Source of the DNA: Marinoscillum sp.
GTDB lineage: Bacteria > Bacteroidota > Bacteroidia > Cytophagales > Cyclobacteriaceae
Length of the DNA stretch: 38,421 nucleotides
Assembly: GCA_024305105.1 (NCBI GenBank)
Contig: JAMWZA010000039.1
Location: 1 to 38,421 of the forward strand
Reading direction: 5' to 3'
Positions 17,229 to 25,518 of the stretch are shown here, one piece after another (position 1 is the first letter of the stretch; every line of letters begins with the position of its first letter). A program made the position numbers and the translations under genes. The notes beneath the pieces were generated by a model, which worked only from the letters and a program-made list of their open reading frames with translations, was not told the origin of the DNA and did not search any database.

Positions 17229-18482
17229 CTAAGAGACTATTAGCGTAGTAAAAGATTCAGGATTCAGATGTTTGCTGATCATCTCTGAGACTTCCACTGC
17301 TTTCATGCTTTGTAAAGTGTCGTAGTACTGGTACAGGTAGCCTTCATCCAAGCCATCCAGAGCAAGGCTCTTGATGGTGTTGTGTGAACTAAACGGCGAG
17401 TCAAATGACCCCAGAAATTTTCCTTTCATGTAGTTAGTAACCATGTTAAACTCCACTTCTGAAGGTGTTTCGTTACTAAGCCGTTGTACTTCTTTGGTGA
17501 TTTCTGATAAAGCAAGGTCTGTCTTTTCTTGTAAGACTTCTGATCCGATGTACCAGTAAGAGGCGTTTTGTAGGTGCAGGTTTGACGAATGAATACCATA
17601 AGTAAGTCCTTTCTCCTCTCGGATATTTTTCATCAACCTTGACCCAAAAAATCCTCCGAGTAATTCATTCGCAATTTTGAATTTATGAATATCCGGATGT
17701 TGCCGGTTGATCGAGTGTTTTCCTAAACGAATACTTGCCTGAGTACTGCCATCTTTATCAATCCGCTGAGATTCACCTTGAACTATTGCGGTAGACTGAC
17801 TGCTGGTCGGCAGTTGGAAGTCAATCGACTCGAATTGCTTTCTTATGAGGGTCAACTCCTGGTCGGTAACTCTGCCAGTGACAAACAAGACGGGTTTTGT
17901 TAGTAAAGCCTTTTTGAAACCTACGACCTCTTGAAGAGATGTCTGCTGCGCCAAATCTGGAGTCACTCTTCTTCCATACGGGTGTTGATCACCAAACAGG
18001 AGCTCTCGAAACTTCAGACTGGCAAAGACATTGTTTCTAGCCTCTTGCTGATGGATTTGTTGTGTTCGTATATCCTGAAGTATCTCAAATTCACTTTCTG
18101 GGAAGACGCTATCGGTCAACATCTCCATGAGTAGTTCTAATACCTCTGGAAAGAATCGGTTGAGCGCATAGAGCTTAATGCTCACATGATCCAAAGTAGG
18201 TGTTACTTCTAGGTGACTTCCATAGTAGTCAAATGTGGAAGCAATCTCCTCTGAGGAACGTTTGGAAGTGCCCTCAGTCAGCATCTTAAAGAGGTAGTAA
18301 GCGAGACCAGGAGCAGGTTCCTGATATCTGCCTACAGGAATGACCATTTCGAAAAGAATGACCTCTTGCTTTCCTTGATTCAGAATGTGAATATCAAGGT
18401 CTTTTGTTAATGATACTTTGTTTGTTGAAGGAAGATTTGGCCTTGCGATTGCTTCGGCGGCCGGCGCTATTGTTCTATCCAT
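17229..18482 (-). CDS. M16 family peptidase homologue lacking the zinc-binding motif
   Basis: This is a 417-aa insulinase/M16B-type protein with both homologous halves (N-terminal about 25-200, C-terminal about 210-400; NIREEKGLTYGIHSS near 305 is the typical second-half motif). At the place of the catalytic HxxEH (normally GLAHFLEHMLFKGT) it reads GLAYYLFKMLTEGT, so both His and the Glu are lost. It should be a non-catalytic partner, like the inactive subunit of M16 heterodimers; no active partner is in the window. The start ATG 18482 (MDRTIAPA) overlaps the porV stop by 8 nt (ATGGATAG), indicating translational coupling. A role in processing or quality control near T9SS is conjecture. Confidence 0.85.
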   Translation of the reverse strand: MDRTIAPAAEAIARPNLPSTNKVSLTKDLDIHILNQGKQEVILFEMVIPVGRYQEPAPGLAYYLFKMLTEGTSKRSSEEIASTFDYYGSHLEVTPTLDHVSIKLYALNRFFPEVLELLMEMLTDSVFPESEFEILQDIRTQQIHQQEARNNVFASLKFRELLFGDQHPYGRRVTPDLAQQTSLQEVVGFKKALLTKPVLFVTGRVTDQELTLIRKQFESIDFQLPTSSQSTAIVQGESQRIDKDGSTQASIRLGKHSINRQHPDIHKFKIANELLGGFFGSRLMKNIREEKGLTYGIHSSNLHLQNASYWYIGSEVLQEKTDLALSEITKEVQRLSNETPSEVEFNMVTNYMKGKFLGSFDSPFSSHNTIKSLALDGLDEGYLYQYYDTLQSMKAVEVSEMISKHLNPESFTTLIVS

Positions 18483-19695
18483 CAGTAGGGTTTTCATCTT
18501 TTGTGTCAAAGCTAAACACAAATGAAAGCCTTAAAGTGTCTCCCAAAGGATGGTTGTTATCCTGTGGTACGAGATAAGAAAAATCAACCCCGAAGACCTG
18601 ATATTTAAAGCCTAGCCCAGCCGTGAAGTACTTGCGATCGCCTTTGTTTGCGTGCTCATAGAAGTATCCTGCTCTTACTGCGAATACATCTCGGTACTTA
18701 TACTCAAGCCCGCTTGAGATCATGATTTCTTGCATCTCTTCACTGAAACCATTTGGGGCATCAGTAAACGAACCGAAAGCACCACTTAACAATGGCCTGT
18801 TAGGATCTTTACCCTTTAAAATCACCGGGTTTCCATTGGCGTCATTGACTACCTCACCGTTCTCATCCTCCTGATAAACAGGTGGAGTTGGTACTAGTAA
18901 CTTGTTGAAATCCAAAAGTATAGCGATACTGTTGTATGGATCTATGTTGGTTTTAAAGCCTGCACCTAACCTCAGGTTTGTTGGGATGAAATCTTCGTTG
19001 GAGTCGTTGCTATAGGTTACTTTCTGTCCAAAGTTGGACAAATGAGCACCAAGAGATAATTCGGCATTTTTACCGTTGAATATAAGCTCTTTGTTGTAAT
19101 AGAAACCAAGATCGATTGCCACACTTGTTCCTGCTTTGGCATCTGGCGCACCGGTGATGTTTCCAGAGAGGTTTGACCAGATGTAGCGAATAGTCCCTCC
19201 CAGACCAATATTTTCAGACAGTTTTCTGGAATAGGTCACATCGAATGCTGCTTCCCGCGGGTTTTCAAGACCAATGGCATTGGCATTGATATCTGTAAGT
19301 TGAATTTCACCTAAATCGAAATAGCGAACGGAAGCACCGATCGTTTGAATTCGATCAATTTTCTTATAAAAAGTCAGGTAGTTAAGGGACATGTCATCCA
19401 CGATATTTCCTAACCAGGGGGAGTATGAAAAGGAAAATCCCAGGTCATTATCTATAAAGGCTAATTTTCCGTTATTCCAATGAACACTATAGGCGTCAGG
19501 AGCACTTGCCACACCGGCATCTCCCATTGCAGCGCCTCTACTATCTGGAGCAAAGCCGACAAACGGAACTGCTACGGTTATAGGATTGCGATCACTTTCC
19601 TGACCAGACAGGAATTGAGCGTTAGATTGAATTGAAACCAAGAATGGAGCAACGAAAGCTAGAAACCAAAATGACTTCTTCAGATGTACGTTCAT
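18475..19695 (-). CDS. porV: Type IX secretion system outer-membrane protein PorV (LptO)
   Basis: This is a 406-aa FadL-like outer-membrane barrel with an N-terminal signal peptide (LAFVAPFLVSIQSNAQ). The mature N-terminus has the PorV pattern with VPFVGFAPDSRGAAMGDAGV and SVHWNNGKLAFI; later come VRYFDLGEIQLTD, RYIWSNLSG and the C-terminal FGVDFSYLVP. PorV shuttles T9SS substrates from the Sov translocon to the PorU sortase/attachment complex. It lies directly downstream of porU on the same strand, fitting that partnership. A TATCTTTG box just upstream suggests it may also have its own promoter. I chose the ATG at 19695 over the TTG one codon earlier. Confidence 0.93.
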   Translation of the reverse strand: MNVHLKKSFWFLAFVAPFLVSIQSNAQFLSGQESDRNPITVAVPFVGFAPDSRGAAMGDAGVASAPDAYSVHWNNGKLAFIDNDLGFSFSYSPWLGNIVDDMSLNYLTFYKKIDRIQTIGASVRYFDLGEIQLTDINANAIGLENPREAAFDVTYSRKLSENIGLGGTIRYIWSNLSGNITGAPDAKAGTSVAIDLGFYYNKELIFNGKNAELSLGAHLSNFGQKVTYSNDSNEDFIPTNLRLGAGFKTNIDPYNSIAILLDFNKLLVPTPPVYQEDENGEVVNDANGNPVILKGKDPNRPLLSGAFGSFTDAPNGFSEEMQEIMISSGLEYKYRDVFAVRAGYFYEHANKGDRKYFTAGLGFKYQVFGVDFSYLVPQDNNHPLGDTLRLSFVFSFDTKDENPTDG

Positions 19696-19716
19696 CAAGC
19701 AAAAATTTTAAGGTGG

Positions 19717-19724
19717 CAAAGATA
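19717..19724 (-). promoter_or_regulatory. Candidate -7 box for porV
   Basis: The minus strand reads TATCTTTG (TAnnTTTG), 21 nt before the porV ATG in the 30-nt gap after porU. A matching -33 TTG is not clear. It could allow porV to be expressed at a higher level than porU, in keeping with PorV being an abundant shuttle. Confidence 0.38.
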
Positions 19725-19725
19725 G

Positions 19726-22700
19726 TTAATTAATGATTATGAGCCTTTTAACGATTTCGTTTGAAGCTCCATCAATTGTGCTACTAACTTTCAACCGGTA
19801 CAAGTATATTCCTTTTTCTAAATCACTTCCCTGAAAAGTTGACAAACGTAAGGTTAGGTAGTCAATTTTCCTAGGACTACTGTCGATTGTGTAATCCCAT
19901 TGATTAACTAAGCGACCGTAGGTATTATACAACGCGAGAACCACTTCCAATTTCTCATCTTCCCTGTCATGCTCAAAGCTGAAGGTAGTGAGCCTGTTGC
20001 TGCTCACCGGGTTAGGGTAATTCAGTGCATTGTAAATCTTGAGTATCGGTTTATTTGATACATTAAACTCAACTACCGATTCTGTGAAATTATTGTGCGT
20101 GTCTGAGACTTTAAGTTTTGCCGTGTACTTTCCTGGCTCCAGATTCTGTAGTGGAAAAGTGACATAACCTTTTGAGAAATTATCTAATTCTGCAGTGTAG
20201 AATTCATTAACAGCGATGGGCTCTTCATCATTAAGCTGTAAGGTAATCCCCTGGCTGAAGCCATTACTCGAAATATTAATACCGCTCTCATCAGTAAGCT
20301 CGGCTATAAATAAGCTACTCGGCCCTACTACGCTTCCCGACTTAAAGTCAGGTTCATTTAGATAAAGGTTAACCTCAGGAGAAGCATCATCTGCCGATAC
20401 ATTGTCTGCAGTTCCGCCCAGGACAAAGTTTTTTGTGGAACCTTTCGCATCAATAAAATTTGTTGGGTCAGAAGCGTATATGCTCAGCTTGCCTTGTTGG
20501 TATTTGTAAGAGATGTTCTTTGGTAGAATTACTTCGGCGTTGTATTTACCGTTAACTACGGAGAACTCTCCTCTGTATAGTGTGTTTGTCTGTTCGGTAA
20601 ATGTGTATGGGTCACTTTCATCCCCTTTCGTAATTTTCGTCTGTGGGATGTCCCAGATAGTTATGGTTGCTGTACCATTGAAGTTGCTCACAACAGTACT
20701 GCCATTTTTGATTTCTCCAGAAATCGTCACTTTTTCGAGTGCGCTTAAAGTATCCAGTTGTCCAAACTGGTTCAAAGTGATGTCATACTCAGGGTAGTTT
20801 AGTCGGAGCATCGGATCGCCCAGCAATGCAAAATTTCGATTGATGGGTCCGCTGAGGCTTTCGTTTTTGGTGTTTTTAATGACATCTCCAAGTGTGGGAT
20901 ATCGCCCATTAGTTTTGGTGAAAAGATTCTCATGTAGAGCCACATTTACAGGCTCATTGGTGTGAGCGTAAACCGCCCTCGTGGTTGTAAGCAATGCGAT
21001 GGCACCTCCATTGTCGTGAGAAAGCAGCAGCTCCGCTCCAGACTCGCGGAGGGGATTGTCATATTTCCCAAATTCACAGGTGGCAGTAACGAAAAGTGGT
21101 AGTTTATGCCTGTTGCTTAAGTTCCTGATCACATCCTGATCTATTGCCAGTTCATTTAGTGAAGTCAGTTGAAACTCATTGCCATGTCCCATGTAATTAA
21201 ACATAAAAACACCATCTTTAATCGTATTCGTCACATCTTTGGTAACTGGTGAATTCGGTCCGGGATCTACATCCTGGTTGTATCGATCGAGGTAGAGCTT
21301 TTTGGCGCTGTAGTCAAAGAAGTCTTCATCAAGTATGCTGGAGAAGTGTTCAGCTTGACGCATGTGTTCATTTCTGTCACCGTCATCGGCCAGATAAGCT
21401 ACTTTTTGCTTCCAGGTTCCCAATGTTTGTTTGGCTGTCTTATAACGAATGATCTTATCCACCATATTCTTGGCTTCTTCCTTAGTTTTAGCTGTTAGCC
21501 TGCCAATTCCCAATTCTAAAGTATGGTCCGTATAACTGCCCTGTGAAGGACCACCGTCTCCATTAAATGTACCTTCACCCCAATCGCCTTCATCCACTTC
21601 CATAAACCCAAAGAAATCGTCAGAAGAGTGGCTATAAATGTTGTGAGCTGATTCTCTGGACTCGTATATCGGTACGTAATTGGTGTTGTTGGCTTTGTAG
21701 TCTTTGTAATCATAAGAGGCGTCACCAAACAGGAGGCCATATTTAAGATTGCCTCCATTTATGTAGCAATACCTGAAAAAATCTCTTATTGCAGTGATGT
21801 CCTGACTTCCTGAAGAGAATTCATTATAAATTTCCCTTGTCGTGGCAACGGCCACATTCATTTGATCATGGCTTTGATGGAAATCTGCCAGTCGTTTTGC
21901 CTGAGTTAGGAATTTTGGGTGTGTGACGATAATCGCTTCGGCATTTGCGAAAGACTTCAAGTTTTGATTGGCAACACGCTGTGGGGCTGTCGGAAGCGGA
22001 AGGTTCTTGCCATTAAACACGGCAAAGGCAGACTCTGTAGCGGTGTTGATAAAAGATGTTCCATTATTAATTGTTGGAATGCCAATAGCATTGAGCGGGT
22101 CAGTGACATCCCATACTTGCATTGCCGAAGGGAGCTTCCAATTATAGGTATCTCGAGGTGTGATTTTAATGACATGTTGATCTTGTAGAAAAGAAGATTC
22201 GATACCTAAAATGTAATAGTCTAGAAACCCTTTTGAGTTGCCTTCCGAGTTATTAAATCGAAGGCGCAAATCGACTTTTGTGTCACTAATCGTCGTGTTA
22301 AAAAGGCCCTCACCATACTTGTGTTTTCTTGAATAGGTGGCTCCGGAAACTGGATTTATTGGCACGGATCCTACCTCAGAGTTGTTAATGATGATATCGA
22401 AAGAGCTGGGGCCTTCAGAGTCTGAAGCAAATGACGTCCAGATAGTAACAGGGCCGGTTGCGTGAGGTGTTGGGTAGCTGAAATCCATGATGCTGTTGCT
22501 CTTGGTGACCCCATTGCTGAACCACTTTCGTCCAGAAGCTAGCTGATTGTATTCGTCTTTTTCATAAACTATGAGTTTCTGAAAACTGGTTTTGGTCGCT
22601 GCAGCGGCATTCGCTGGGTTTCTATCAGTTACTCGTTTTCCAGATTCCCCTCCATGTGTCAATAGAAAGTGGAGCGTGTCAGAATAAATGTTTTGCTCGT

Positions 22701-23067
22701 ATTCCAAAAGCCCAGCAGTATCAAAAACAAGCTTATGCGGTCCCTGGCTATAAAAAACCAGATAATCTCCTTGATCAAACTTGCCATCTTCGGTGCCAAC
22801 TCCTTTAATTGCTACTTGATTTGGGTCAAAGGATCTTTCCACAGAATTGGCCTGAGGTAGTGCTCCACGAAATCCATGATTGTACAATTTGATCGTTCTT
22901 GGGTCCACAGTTGATGGTACACCGGCCTCTTGAAGGTAATCATAATCGAGCTTATAAAGTCCTTCTGTGGTCGTTCCGAATTTTACCCAGTTGCCTTCAG
23001 AGAGCACACTTTGAGCGGTGATCATTGCTGACCATGATATCAAGGTTAGTGACAGGATGAATCTCAT
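19726..23067 (-). CDS. porU: Type IX secretion system sortase PorU
   Basis: This is a 1113-aa C25 (gingipain-like) cysteine-peptidase-fold protein with the signal peptide MRFILSLTLISWSAMITAQ. The catalytic His lies in FNYMGHGNE (about residue 628) and Cys in FVTATCEFG (about 664). Beta-rich domains follow, and a C-terminal NYPNPVSSNRLTTFSFEH...GIYLYR region of T9SS CTD type ends the protein. PorU cleaves the CTD of T9SS cargo and attaches it to A-LPS with PorV, PorQ and PorZ. The frame extends 20 codons upstream to 23127 into the end of pssA; I prefer the ATG at 23067 because it gives a clean signal peptide. porV follows. Confidence 0.93.
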   Translation of the reverse strand: MRFILSLTLISWSAMITAQSVLSEGNWVKFGTTTEGLYKLDYDYLQEAGVPSTVDPRTIKLYNHGFRGALPQANSVERSFDPNQVAIKGVGTEDGKFDQGDYLVFYSQGPHKLVFDTAGLLEYEQNIYSDTLHFLLTHGGESGKRVTDRNPANAAAATKTSFQKLIVYEKDEYNQLASGRKWFSNGVTKSNSIMDFSYPTPHATGPVTIWTSFASDSEGPSSFDIIINNSEVGSVPINPVSGATYSRKHKYGEGLFNTTISDTKVDLRLRFNNSEGNSKGFLDYYILGIESSFLQDQHVIKITPRDTYNWKLPSAMQVWDVTDPLNAIGIPTINNGTSFINTATESAFAVFNGKNLPLPTAPQRVANQNLKSFANAEAIIVTHPKFLTQAKRLADFHQSHDQMNVAVATTREIYNEFSSGSQDITAIRDFFRYCYINGGNLKYGLLFGDASYDYKDYKANNTNYVPIYESRESAHNIYSHSSDDFFGFMEVDEGDWGEGTFNGDGGPSQGSYTDHTLELGIGRLTAKTKEEAKNMVDKIIRYKTAKQTLGTWKQKVAYLADDGDRNEHMRQAEHFSSILDEDFFDYSAKKLYLDRYNQDVDPGPNSPVTKDVTNTIKDGVFMFNYMGHGNEFQLTSLNELAIDQDVIRNLSNRHKLPLFVTATCEFGKYDNPLRESGAELLLSHDNGGAIALLTTTRAVYAHTNEPVNVALHENLFTKTNGRYPTLGDVIKNTKNESLSGPINRNFALLGDPMLRLNYPEYDITLNQFGQLDTLSALEKVTISGEIKNGSTVVSNFNGTATITIWDIPQTKITKGDESDPYTFTEQTNTLYRGEFSVVNGKYNAEVILPKNISYKYQQGKLSIYASDPTNFIDAKGSTKNFVLGGTADNVSADDASPEVNLYLNEPDFKSGSVVGPSSLFIAELTDESGINISSNGFSQGITLQLNDEEPIAVNEFYTAELDNFSKGYVTFPLQNLEPGKYTAKLKVSDTHNNFTESVVEFNVSNKPILKIYNALNYPNPVSSNRLTTFSFEHDREDEKLEVVLALYNTYGRLVNQWDYTIDSSPRKIDYLTLRLSTFQGSDLEKGIYLYRLKVSSTIDGASNEIVKRLIIIN

Positions 23068-23104
23068 GTAACTCACAAACGATTCTTTCTTTTGATTATT
23101 TTCT

Positions 23105-23779
23105 CTAAACGTGCTTTTTGATAGCATAATTCCCGATCAATGAAAATACAATATATGTTGGGATCAAAAGTGGAAGCGCGTTGATTCGGAAAATGGCCAT
23201 TAAGGTGACCAAAGAGATAATCAACAGATATTTAAGGTAATTTTCTTTCCATGCGACTCCTTTAAATTTTAGTGCGATCATTGGAATATTAGCCACCAGG
23301 AGGAGGCTTGAGATAATCGTGATCGCAATCAAGATAGGAAGCGATAAGGGAAACGAGTCTGGTAAAAAACTCAGTGAGGTAATCAAAATGGTATTGGCAG
23401 GTGTGGGTACCCCTATGAACTGATCAGATTGACTCTCATCAATATTAAACTTTGCTAATCGAAGCGCAGAGAATGCAGCAATCAATAAACCCGCATATGG
23501 TATGTAATCATCCGGTGTGACTTCCGAAAGCATTCGATACATATACAATGATGGAACCAACCCAAAAGACACCATATCTGCCAGGGAGTCGAGCTCTTTC
23601 CCAATTGCCGACTGAACTTTAAGCAACCGCGCTGCAAAACCATCCAAAAAGTCAAACACACCTGAGATAAGCACAAAGTAAATCGCCTGATGAAAATCCC
23701 CGGAAATGATACTAATGCAGGCAATTCCACCTGTAATTAGGTTAAGGCAAGTCAGTGTGTTGGGGATGTGTTTAATCAT
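23105..23779 (-). CDS. pssA: CDP-diacylglycerol--serine O-phosphatidyltransferase
   Basis: This 224-aa integral membrane protein has several hydrophobic segments. The CDP-alcohol phosphotransferase signature D-x2-DG-x2-AR-x8-G-x3-D-x3-D is complete (FDFLDGFAAR...GKELDSLAD, about residues 42-68). It makes phosphatidylserine from CDP-DAG and serine, the precursor of phosphatidylethanolamine. The family subtype (PssA rather than PgsA) is inferred from length and the N-terminal IPNTLTCLNLITGG. Its ATG overlaps the stop of the MBL hydrolase by 4 nt (ATGA), so it is translated with that gene; porU begins 37 nt further on. Confidence 0.9.
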   Translation of the reverse strand: MIKHIPNTLTCLNLITGGIACISIISGDFHQAIYFVLISGVFDFLDGFAARLLKVQSAIGKELDSLADMVSFGLVPSLYMYRMLSEVTPDDYIPYAGLLIAAFSALRLAKFNIDESQSDQFIGVPTPANTILITSLSFLPDSFPLSLPILIAITIISSLLLVANIPMIALKFKGVAWKENYLKYLLIISLVTLMAIFRINALPLLIPTYIVFSLIGNYAIKKHV

Positions 23780-24417
23780 TTGGCACTTACAAATGGGTTG
23801 TACTGTTTTTCATGGCCTATGGTTGTGCTTGGTCCATGTCCTGGAAATACCTCAATATCACCGTTTAGAGGATAAAGCTTATCTTGAATGCTGGTTAACA
23901 ACTGTTGGTGATTGCCACCTGGCAGATCTGTTCTTCCAATGCTTTCTCTAAAAAGCACATCACCACCAATAATTACTTTGTCTTGCTGATGATGAAACAT
24001 CAGGTGTCCTGGAGAGTGACCTGGAACAAAAATGGATTTCAAAGTAGTGTTTCCAAAGGTTATTTCTGCATCGTTTTCCAGCAGAATATCTGGCTCGGCA
24101 TAGGTAAAGTTATTGATTCCCCATTGCGGTGCATAAGCTTCTACAGCCCGATAAACTTCCATTTCCCCGTTTGGCACCCAAAGTGGACACTTATAATATG
24201 ACTTCATTGCATAGTTTCCAAGAACATGGTCTATATGGCAATGCGTGTTAACAATTGCTTTGACTGTTAGCTTTTGATCGCTGACAAATCTTTTGAGCTC
24301 ATCCAACTCATAGGTTTCATAGCATCCCGGGTCAACAATGATTGCTTCCTGAGTTTCATCCCAAAGCACATAGGTGTTTTCATAAAAAGGATTAAATACA
24401 AGAGATTTTATCTTCAT
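23776..24417 (-). CDS. MBL-fold metallo-hydrolase (glyoxalase II-like)
   Basis: This is a 213-aa metallo-beta-lactamase-fold hydrolase. Metal-binding motifs are intact: THCHIDH (HxHxDH, about 60), VPGHSPGHLMFH (His about 135), GGDVLF (Asp about 154) and VFPGHGPSTT with the final His about 195. It is of glyoxalase-II-like short type and could hydrolyse a thioester such as a glutathione or bacillithiol adduct; the substrate is not identifiable from sequence. It looks like the first gene of a minus-strand unit MBL-pssA-porU-porV-M16, overlapping pssA by 4 nt. Confidence 0.88.
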   Translation of the reverse strand: MKIKSLVFNPFYENTYVLWDETQEAIIVDPGCYETYELDELKRFVSDQKLTVKAIVNTHCHIDHVLGNYAMKSYYKCPLWVPNGEMEVYRAVEAYAPQWGINNFTYAEPDILLENDAEITFGNTTLKSIFVPGHSPGHLMFHHQQDKVIIGGDVLFRESIGRTDLPGGNHQQLLTSIQDKLYPLNGDIEVFPGHGPSTTIGHEKQYNPFVSAK

Positions 24418-24474
24418 TTGCTATTGAGTCAATTAATAGTTGTTTCGCAAATTTGTGGAAAATAACTTAAGCCG

Positions 24475-25518
24475 GTGAAGAAAGTAAAATATTTGATTGT
24501 AGGTCAGGGGATTGCAGGGAGTTTGCTGGCTGTAGAGTTGATACGGTCTGGGAGTGAAGTCCATGTAATCAATTACGAAACAGAGAACACCTCCTCCAAC
24601 AAAGCAGCGGGAATATACAATCCCATTACCGGTAGGAAAATGGTTAAAACCTGGTTGGCTGATTCATTATTTCCAAATCTGGAGCCTTATTACAAGCAAT
24701 TAGAACTAGAACTTGAGGCTAAATTTTTACACTCAAAAACAATATACCGCCCATTCTATAGCAATGAAGAGCTGAATGATTGGGCTGGAAAAGCAGCGGA
24801 ACTCAGCTACAAACCTTACATAAAGGAGATTTGCACAAGTCCCTCAGGTATTGTTGGAGTTCAGGATCCATATGGTGGGTTATTCTTGAATTATTCGGGA
24901 TATGTAGATATACCTACTTTAACAATTTCTATTAGAAAGGCATTAATTGATAAGGGCAGCTATACCAATGAGTTGTTTGATTTTGAACAACTGAAGATTA
25001 ATTCTCAGGTTAGCTATAAGGATTTTGGGGCGGATCACGTTTTGTTCTGTGATGGACCCAGAGTTGGTGAAAACCCTTACTGGAATTATTTGCCATTCAG
25101 ACCGGTTAAAGGAGAGATTCTGGAAATAGATACAAGTTTACCTACTGATACGATTGTGAATAGAGGGGTCTTTGTGCTGCCAAAAAAAGGACATTTTAGT
25201 GTGGGGTCTACTTATGATCATGACAACCTGGATTACGTTCCTTCAATGAAGGGAATCAAAAACTTAAAAGATCGGTTACGTAAACTGTATCAGGGAGATT
25301 ATACGGTAGTAAGCGAGAGTGCCGGCGTACGTCCAGCTACATTTGACAGGAGACCGTTTATTGGGTCGCATCCCAATCAACACAGAGTCGGTTTGTTCAA
25401 TGGGTTTGGTACAAAAGGTGTTTCACTGGTGCCGTATTTTGCTGGTCAATACGTAAATTACCTTAAGCGCGGTGGCGAACTTTTAGCTGAAGTAGATGTT
25501 AGTAGAGTGAAAATATGA
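24475..25518 (+). CDS. NAD(P)/FAD-dependent oxidoreductase (DAO family)
   Basis: This is a 347-aa flavoprotein. The N-terminal Rossmann motif is YLIVGQGIAGSLLAVEL (GxGxxG, residues 10-15) with Glu-containing beta-2, and the C-terminal FAD-binding part is SAGVRPATFDRRPFIG...GLFNGFGTKGVSLVP, as in glycine/D-amino-acid oxidase relatives and the MnmC oxidase domain. The substrate is unknown. The start is GTG 24475, since no suitable ATG lies at the N-terminus of the Rossmann fold. The next gene overlaps by 4 nt (ATGA), suggesting cotranslation, although the two functions have no evident link. Confidence 0.85.
   Translation: MKKVKYLIVGQGIAGSLLAVELIRSGSEVHVINYETENTSSNKAAGIYNPITGRKMVKTWLADSLFPNLEPYYKQLELELEAKFLHSKTIYRPFYSNEELNDWAGKAAELSYKPYIKEICTSPSGIVGVQDPYGGLFLNYSGYVDIPTLTISIRKALIDKGSYTNELFDFEQLKINSQVSYKDFGADHVLFCDGPRVGENPYWNYLPFRPVKGEILEIDTSLPTDTIVNRGVFVLPKKGHFSVGSTYDHDNLDYVPSMKGIKNLKDRLRKLYQGDYTVVSESAGVRPATFDRRPFIGSHPNQHRVGLFNGFGTKGVSLVPYFAGQYVNYLKRGGELLAEVDVSRVKI

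Noticed and set aside
24448-24455. CAAATTTG palindrome as a shared divergent promoter box
   Set aside because: It misses the T of TAnnTTTG on both strands and no well-spaced TTG is present.
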